Positions 60,063 to 64,000 of a stretch of DNA of 64,000 nt are shown one piece after another (position 1 is the first letter of the stretch; the number at the start of each line of letters is the position of its first letter). The notes beneath the pieces were generated by a model, which was not told the DNA's origin, did not search any database, and saw nothing but the letters and a program-made list of their open reading frames with translations. Source of the stretch: Piscinibacter sp. XHJ-5 (GTDB taxonomy: Bacteria; Pseudomonadota; Gammaproteobacteria; Burkholderiales; Burkholderiaceae_C); assembly GCF_029855045.1 (NCBI RefSeq), contig NZ_CP123228.1, positions 1,736,001 to 1,800,000 on the forward strand, in the 5' to 3' direction. The position numbers and the translations under genes are program-made.

Positions 60063-60818
60063 TCAGTCCTTCGAGGGCTCGGGCGCGCTGGGCGGCTGAT
60101 TGGCGCCTTCCTCCACCCGGCTCTTGCGATGCGCGAGATACGCGTCGCGAACCAGCAGGTACTTGTCGAACGCCGCGTCCTCGACGACCTGGTCCGCGCC
60201 GAGCACGCCGGCGCGCCGGTCGACGGTGCGCGTGGCGGCCGCGGCGTTGCGCGCGGCAACGTTGCCGTGGATCAGCATCAGCGGGTCGGCGGCCCAGTCG
60301 AGCGGCAGCCCCAGGGTGTCCCGCACGCTCGAAGGGCCGAAGAACGGCAGTACCAGGTACGGCCCGCTGTCGGCACCCCAGGCGCCGAAGGTCAGGCCGA
60401 AGTCCTGTCGCTCGCGCGGCAGGCCCATGCCGGTGGCGAAATCGATGAAGCCCAGCAAGCCGATGGTCGAATTGATCGCGACGCGGGCCGCATGCACGCC
60501 GGCCGCCTTCGGCCTGCCCTGAAGGCCATCGTTGAGCGCCGTGGGGATGTCGGAGAGGTTGCCGAAGAAGTTCGCGATGCCGGTTTGCACGAAGCCCGGC
60601 GCGACGGTCTCGTAGGCCTTCGCGACGGGCTTGAGCAGGACCTTGTCCAGGGTCTCGTTGAACCCTTCGCTGGTGCGATTGAAACGTTCGAAAGGATCCT
60701 GCGGATCCGGTGTCTTGCCCGGCGGCAGGCTGGCGCAGCCGGCCAGCGCGACGGCGAGAAGGAGTGCGCGCAAGCGAGGAGATGTCGTCAACGGTCGATC
60801 CGATCGGAAGCGGCGCAC
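60063..60818 (-). CDS. mlaA: MlaA (VacJ) outer-membrane lipoprotein
   Basis: A roughly 250-residue lipoprotein that removes mislocalised phospholipids from the outer leaflet. Lipobox AGC (in LLLAVALAGC), then DPFERFNR and GFNETLDKVLLKP, and the conserved GIANFFGNLSDIPTALND and GPYLVLPFFGPSSVRD. GTG at 60818 was chosen; a TTG at 60791 keeps only the lipobox helix and is also possible, since codons upstream overlap the bicupin gene end. Coupled with mlaC. Confidence 0.9.
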   Translation of the reverse strand: MRRFRSDRPLTTSPRLRALLLAVALAGCASLPPGKTPDPQDPFERFNRTSEGFNETLDKVLLKPVAKAYETVAPGFVQTGIANFFGNLSDIPTALNDGLQGRPKAAGVHAARVAINSTIGLLGFIDFATGMGLPRERQDFGLTFGAWGADSGPYLVLPFFGPSSVRDTLGLPLDWAADPLMLIHGNVAARNAAAATRTVDRRAGVLGADQVVEDAAFDKYLLVRDAYLAHRKSRVEEGANQPPSAPEPSKD

Positions 60819-60828
60819 GTCGCCCGGC

Positions 60829-61542
60829 TCATAGAAATCCTTGCGGAAAGAGCAGCACCGAAGCGCCCGATGCGCTGGCGAGGTGGGCAGCAGCGCCGTC
60901 ACGCGTCGGCACGAAGGGGGCAGTGCCCTCGAGGGTGCGGTCGTCGACGGCGAGCGTGCCGGAGGTCAGCAGGCCGAACGCGCCGCGCGCCGCCACTGGA
61001 ATGTCCAACTCCTCTCCGGGCGGGACGTCGATGTCGAGCAGCCAGAAGCCGTCGAGCGGGGCGAGCATGGCGCGATGCCCGTCGCAGCTGCCCATCAGCA
61101 GCCGGACGCAGCCGTGCGCGCTGTTGAGGAAGGTCGGGAAGTAGTCGCCGAGATGGACGAAGACACCCGGGTTGCGCGATCGCGGCAGCATGAGGTCGAC
61201 CGCTTCGCAGTCGCCCGCTTGCGGCGCTTCGCGCTCGAGCATCAGCTCAGGACCGCTGCAGAGGAGCATCGCGCCGGGCTCCAGACGGCACGCCTGGCCG
61301 GCCGACGTGCGCACCGTCATGCCGGACGCGGAGTGACGCAGCACGTAGCTCAACAGCATGCGGTTCGCCGGAACGCGCGACAGCTGGCTGCCTCCTTGCA
61401 GTCGCACCAGCGCGGCGTGCGACGGGCGAGGCGCACCGGCCCCGCCCCATTCGATCCGCTCCATGCCCGCCATGGCGAGGCTGCCGCGCCGGTGGCGTGC
61501 CGCTTCCGCGGGCCTGTGGAGGAGGGGCTGGAGCTGCGGCAT
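60829..61542 (-). CDS. Pirin-like C-terminal cupin or AraC-binding-type protein
   Basis: A 237-residue protein. Its second half reads LDIDVPPGEELDIPVAARGAFGLLTSGTLAVDDRTLEG, the pattern of pirin C-terminal cupin domains. The first half (LVRLQGGSQLSRVPANRMLLSYVLRHSASGMTV) is a second beta domain. The metal-binding histidines typical of pirin are not obvious, so enzymatic activity is doubtful. ATG 61542 was chosen. It lies 10 nt upstream of the mlaA start. Confidence 0.65.
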   Translation of the reverse strand: MPQLQPLLHRPAEAARHRRGSLAMAGMERIEWGGAGAPRPSHAALVRLQGGSQLSRVPANRMLLSYVLRHSASGMTVRTSAGQACRLEPGAMLLCSGPELMLEREAPQAGDCEAVDLMLPRSRNPGVFVHLGDYFPTFLNSAHGCVRLLMGSCDGHRAMLAPLDGFWLLDIDVPPGEELDIPVAARGAFGLLTSGTLAVDDRTLEGTAPFVPTRDGAAAHLASASGASVLLFPQGFL

Positions 61543-61577
61543 GTCGAGCACGAGCGTCTCCCGTCGATGTTGGGGCG

Positions 61578-62021
61578 CTAGCTGCGCGCGCCTGTCGGTG
61601 TCGCGAGCTGTTCTGTCCGAGTCCGCGACGGCTTCGCATACTCGAAGGCCGGCAAGGCCTTGATCACCGCCCTCGTGGCACCCGGCAGGACGATGTTGCC
61701 GTCGCGCTCGCTCAGCTGCTCGGCCGGGATGGCGACATGGTGCCGCTTCAGCCCGACGAAGCCGCCGGCGCCGATGATGACGAAGGACACCGCGATGTTG
61801 GGCGCGATGATGAGGTCGTCGATCCTGCCCACCTGGTCGCCGTCCTCGTTGTAGACGATCTTGCCGAGGATCTGCTTCTTGGCGCTCCAGCCCGACGCGA
61901 CGAACTGCAGCTTCGTGACCTCGACGCCGATCGTCGTGGTGCCGGCGACCTGTGAAAAGGCGTGGGGAGCGGCCAGGAGCGACGCGAGCGCCAGCAGGGT
62001 GGCATGCACTGATCGTTTCAT
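61578..62021 (-). CDS. PRC-barrel domain protein, exported
   Basis: A 147-residue protein with a signal peptide (to about FSQVAG) and a PRC-barrel (GKIVYNEDGDQVGRIDDLIIAPNIAVSFVIIGAGGFVGLKRHHVAIPAEQL). PRC-barrel proteins bind metabolites or partner proteins; exported ones are often linked to envelope stress. ATG 62021. It follows a 205-nt gap in which no gene was found and is 35 nt before the bicupin gene on the same strand. Confidence 0.87.
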   Translation of the reverse strand: MKRSVHATLLALASLLAAPHAFSQVAGTTTIGVEVTKLQFVASGWSAKKQILGKIVYNEDGDQVGRIDDLIIAPNIAVSFVIIGAGGFVGLKRHHVAIPAEQLSERDGNIVLPGATRAVIKALPAFEYAKPSRTRTEQLATPTGARS

Positions 62022-62226
62022 GTGGTGACGTTGTTCGTTCGTGAGACGCCAGTGTCTTGCGTCGCATGGAACGCGCGCATCCCCCGACAGCGACGAGTGC
62101 AAACCCGTCTTTCGACAGTGGCAGCGCGAGCGTGGCGGGTGACGTTGCCGCGGTCTCTTCTTCGAGCGGGAGAGGGTGCGGGAGTCGAGCCACCGGACCG
62201 TGAAGGGCGTGCGCCCGGTCGAAGGT

Positions 62227-63297
62227 TCAGACCCCTGGTATCCGCTTCTTGATCCTCGAGACCGTGTGGACCTTCACCTGCTTGGCCCACTGTCCGTCGA
62301 CGGTCTGCAGATTCCTGCCGGCGAGATGCGCCAGGCCGAGCTCGTCGCCGAGCTGCGAAATGGCTGTCCCGACATCGAGCGCGAGGTTGGTGACCAGCAC
62401 GTCGTCGCCGCGGAAGACGAGGCTGTTCGACCAGAGAAAGCCGACGGGCGCCCCGTTGCGGTCGACGCCTGCGAAGTCGCCGAGCTTCGCGATCACCCGC
62501 CCGTGGGTCGGCTCGAGCACGAGAACCTCGTTGGACTGGTTGCACGCGACCCAGAGGTTGTCGTGTTCGTCGATGATCAGGCCGTCGGGGCCGCCGCCGA
62601 CGCGGTTGACGAAGACTTCGGGCGTGCCGGGCTCGAGCGCAGCTCCGCTCACCGGAATTCTCAAGATGGTGTCGTTCGCCGTGTTGGCGACGAACAGTGC
62701 CGTCTTCTTGTTGTTGAACGCCAGGCCATTGGCGCCGATGGTCGGCGGTATCCGCGTCGGCTTCAGCAGCGGGCTGCTGACCCATGCCGACCCTTCGCCC
62801 CCACCGGGCCCGACCTTCCAGATGATGCCCTGGTGGGCGTCGGTCACGTACACGTTTCCGGCCGAGTCGAACGTCATCCCGTCGAGGCCGGGGTTCTTGC
62901 CGGTGACCGTCATGAAGGCGGATGAGGCGCCCGTCTTGGGATCGACGCTGAGGACCTTGCCGGCCTGGTAGTCGACCACCAGCAACTGCCCGGTCCGGGG
63001 ATGGAAGCCGAGGTCGAGCAGCAGTCTGCTCGAGCCCTTGATGCCGACCGTGCGCAGGTGCTTGCCCTGGGGGTCGAACACGACGAGCGTTCCCTCGCTC
63101 GTCCTGGGCTTGTTCGCCGCCACGGTGACAACGTACACGTTGCCCTCGCGGTCCACGGCGATCCCCTCCGGATGCGCCTCGCCGGCGGGCAACGCGGCGA
63201 ATGTGTCGACCTTGCCGCGCTCCCAGGCCATCGTGGCGAACGGCATGGCCAGCAATGCCAGCACCATCCACATCGTCCGGGTGATCTTCATTCCCAT
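62227..63297 (-). CDS. Exported NHL/SMP-30-like beta-propeller protein
   Basis: A 356-residue periplasmic protein. A signal peptide precedes WERGKVDTFAALP. Repeated blade motifs include PEGIAVDREGNVYVV, GLDGMTFDSAGNVYVTD and GPDGLIIDEHDNLWVAC, the NHL/SMP-30 (gluconolactonase-like) six-blade pattern. Catalysis by a lactonase would need an acidic metal site that is not clearly traceable. ATG 63297 with a second ATG two codons later; AGGAGACTGCAAC precedes it. Confidence 0.87.
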   Translation of the reverse strand: MGMKITRTMWMVLALLAMPFATMAWERGKVDTFAALPAGEAHPEGIAVDREGNVYVVTVAANKPRTSEGTLVVFDPQGKHLRTVGIKGSSRLLLDLGFHPRTGQLLVVDYQAGKVLSVDPKTGASSAFMTVTGKNPGLDGMTFDSAGNVYVTDAHQGIIWKVGPGGGEGSAWVSSPLLKPTRIPPTIGANGLAFNNKKTALFVANTANDTILRIPVSGAALEPGTPEVFVNRVGGGPDGLIIDEHDNLWVACNQSNEVLVLEPTHGRVIAKLGDFAGVDRNGAPVGFLWSNSLVFRGDDVLVTNLALDVGTAISQLGDELGLAHLAGRNLQTVDGQWAKQVKVHTVSRIKKRIPGV

Positions 63298-63314
63298 GTT
63301 GCAGTCTCCTGAGG

Positions 63315-64000
63315 TCAATACGATTTCGGCAGTCCGAGTGCCTGCTCCGCGACGTAGCACAGCGCGAGCTCCTGTGTCACCGGCGCGAGCAGCGACAGCA
63401 CGCTTTCGCGCAGGCCGCGCTCGACGTGGAATTCCTTCGCGAAGCCGAAGCCGCCGTGCGTGCGCACGGCCCGCAATGCAGTCTCGAAGCCGGCCTCGGC
63501 GGCGAGGTACTTGGCGGCCGTCGCCTCGACGCCGCAGGGCTTGCCGGCGTCGTAGAGCGCGGCCGCCTTCCACATCAGCAGCTCGGCCGATTGCAGTCGC
63601 ATCCAGCATTCGGCGAGGGGATGCTGGATCGCCTGGTTCTTGCCGATCGGCCGGCCGAACACGGTGCGCTCCTTGGCATAGTCGGTCGCCCGCGCGAGCG
63701 CCGTTTCGGCGGCACCGAGCGCGGCAGCAGCGACGAGGATGCGCTCCGGGTTCAGGCCGTGCAGCAGCACCTTGAAGCCCTGGCCTTCTTCGCCGATGCG
63801 ATCGTCGACCGGGATCTCGAGCCCGTCGATGAACAGCTCGTTCGAGTCCACGGCCTTGCGCGCCATCTTCTCGATCTCGCGGATGCGCACGTGCGAGCGG
63901 TCGAGGTCGGTGTAGAACAGCGTGAGCCCGTCCATCGGCCGCGCGCATTCCTCGATCGGCGTCGTGCGCGCCACGAGAAGGATCTTGTTGGCCTGCTGCG
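63315..64000 (-). CDS. Acyl-CoA dehydrogenase, 5' end outside the window
   Basis: The C-terminal 228 residues of an FAD-dependent acyl-CoA dehydrogenase. Visible parts are the beta domain end (KAVDSNELFIDGLEIPVDDRIGEEGQGFKVLL), the C-terminal helical domain with RTVFGRPIGKNQAIQHPLAE, and RTHGGFGFAKEFHVER, where the FAD-binding GG follows R-T-H. The glutamate base cannot be confirmed from this fragment alone. The frame is open to the right edge (last codons read QQANKILLVARTT). Involved in fatty or branched acyl oxidation. Confidence 0.9.
   Translation of the reverse strand, partial: QQANKILLVARTTPIEECARPMDGLTLFYTDLDRSHVRIREIEKMARKAVDSNELFIDGLEIPVDDRIGEEGQGFKVLLHGLNPERILVAAAALGAAETALARATDYAKERTVFGRPIGKNQAIQHPLAECWMRLQSAELLMWKAAALYDAGKPCGVEATAAKYLAAEAGFETALRAVRTHGGFGFAKEFHVERGLRESVLSLLAPVTQELALCYVAEQALGLPKSY

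Noticed and set aside
1..64000. CRISPR arrays, complete insertion sequences, phage genes, riboswitches
   Set aside because: No regular spaced repeats, transposase motifs, integrase motifs or known riboswitch cores were found by eye.

Overview
The window is GC-rich DNA that reads almost wall to wall as coding. It suggests a betaproteobacterium of the order Burkholderiales, in the Rubrivivax/Piscinibacter/Rhizobacter neighbourhood. That placement is inferred from the tolB-pal-cpoB-tcdA order, the MsbA and WaaE-like genes, an intracellular PHA depolymerase, the many small Burkholderiales-type hypothetical proteins and the codon use. No complete insertion sequence, phage or CRISPR array was seen.

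Layout. 1-7.5 kb is a conserved envelope block: glycosyltransferase, AhpD-like protein, msbA, waaE-like gene, tolB, pal, cpoB, tcdA and two lysine tRNAs. 7.5-17.6 kb is an accessory stretch with gene debris beside the tRNAs (radC and LysR fragments). It holds an ECF sigma factor with a SnoaL-like tail, SDR proteins, a PHA depolymerase, a GST, a cupin, a hemerythrin and small membrane proteins. 17.6-32.4 kb holds a very large winged-helix/ATPase regulator, an RND efflux operon, TetR and LysR regulators, an MgtC-like protein, an LpxR-like lipid A deacylase, an azoreductase and a pirin. 32.4-47 kb holds a second giant regulator divergent from an 11.4 kb operon. That operon encodes an unknown protein, a DyP-type peroxidase, a DUF4331 protein, two SDRs, a repeat protein, a serine hydrolase, a UreH-like transporter, cytochrome bd oxidase and a flavoprotein. 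47-58 kb holds small duplicated genes, a type II NADH dehydrogenase, a truncated winged-helix regulator and a signalling cluster of two PAS kinases, a FixJ-type regulator, a lone receiver and a LuxR-type regulator. 58-64 kb holds an AI-2E-family permease, mlaC and mlaA, a PRC-barrel protein, an NHL/SMP-30-like protein and the start of an acyl-CoA dehydrogenase gene region.

The main discovery is regulatory. Nine sites between 20.6 and 58.1 kb share one architecture: three tandem 11-bp repeats (best consensus GAACGGCGACC, last repeat close to TTTCGCTGACG), then exactly 20 nt, then a -10 hexamer close to TACGCT. They sit before the RND efflux operon, both copies of two small-protein families, the DyP/cytochrome bd operon, the type II NADH dehydrogenase and the LuxR-type regulator; one more (48.4 kb) has no convincing gene. 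The 11-bp period is typical of OmpR/PhoB-type winged-helix proteins. All three winged-helix regulator genes in the window lie directly beside such a site, so they are the obvious candidates to bind it (inference). A second promoter type, AATGG then 20 nt then TAsGCT, lies before three of the regulator genes, and in two cases it carries a TATACC-type palindromic box.

Together this looks like a stress or micro-aerobic regulon. The same control element links an alternative respiratory chain (NDH-2 to quinol to cytochrome bd), a heme peroxidase, an efflux pump and an outer-membrane lipid A enzyme. The two-component cluster appears to control the regulators themselves.
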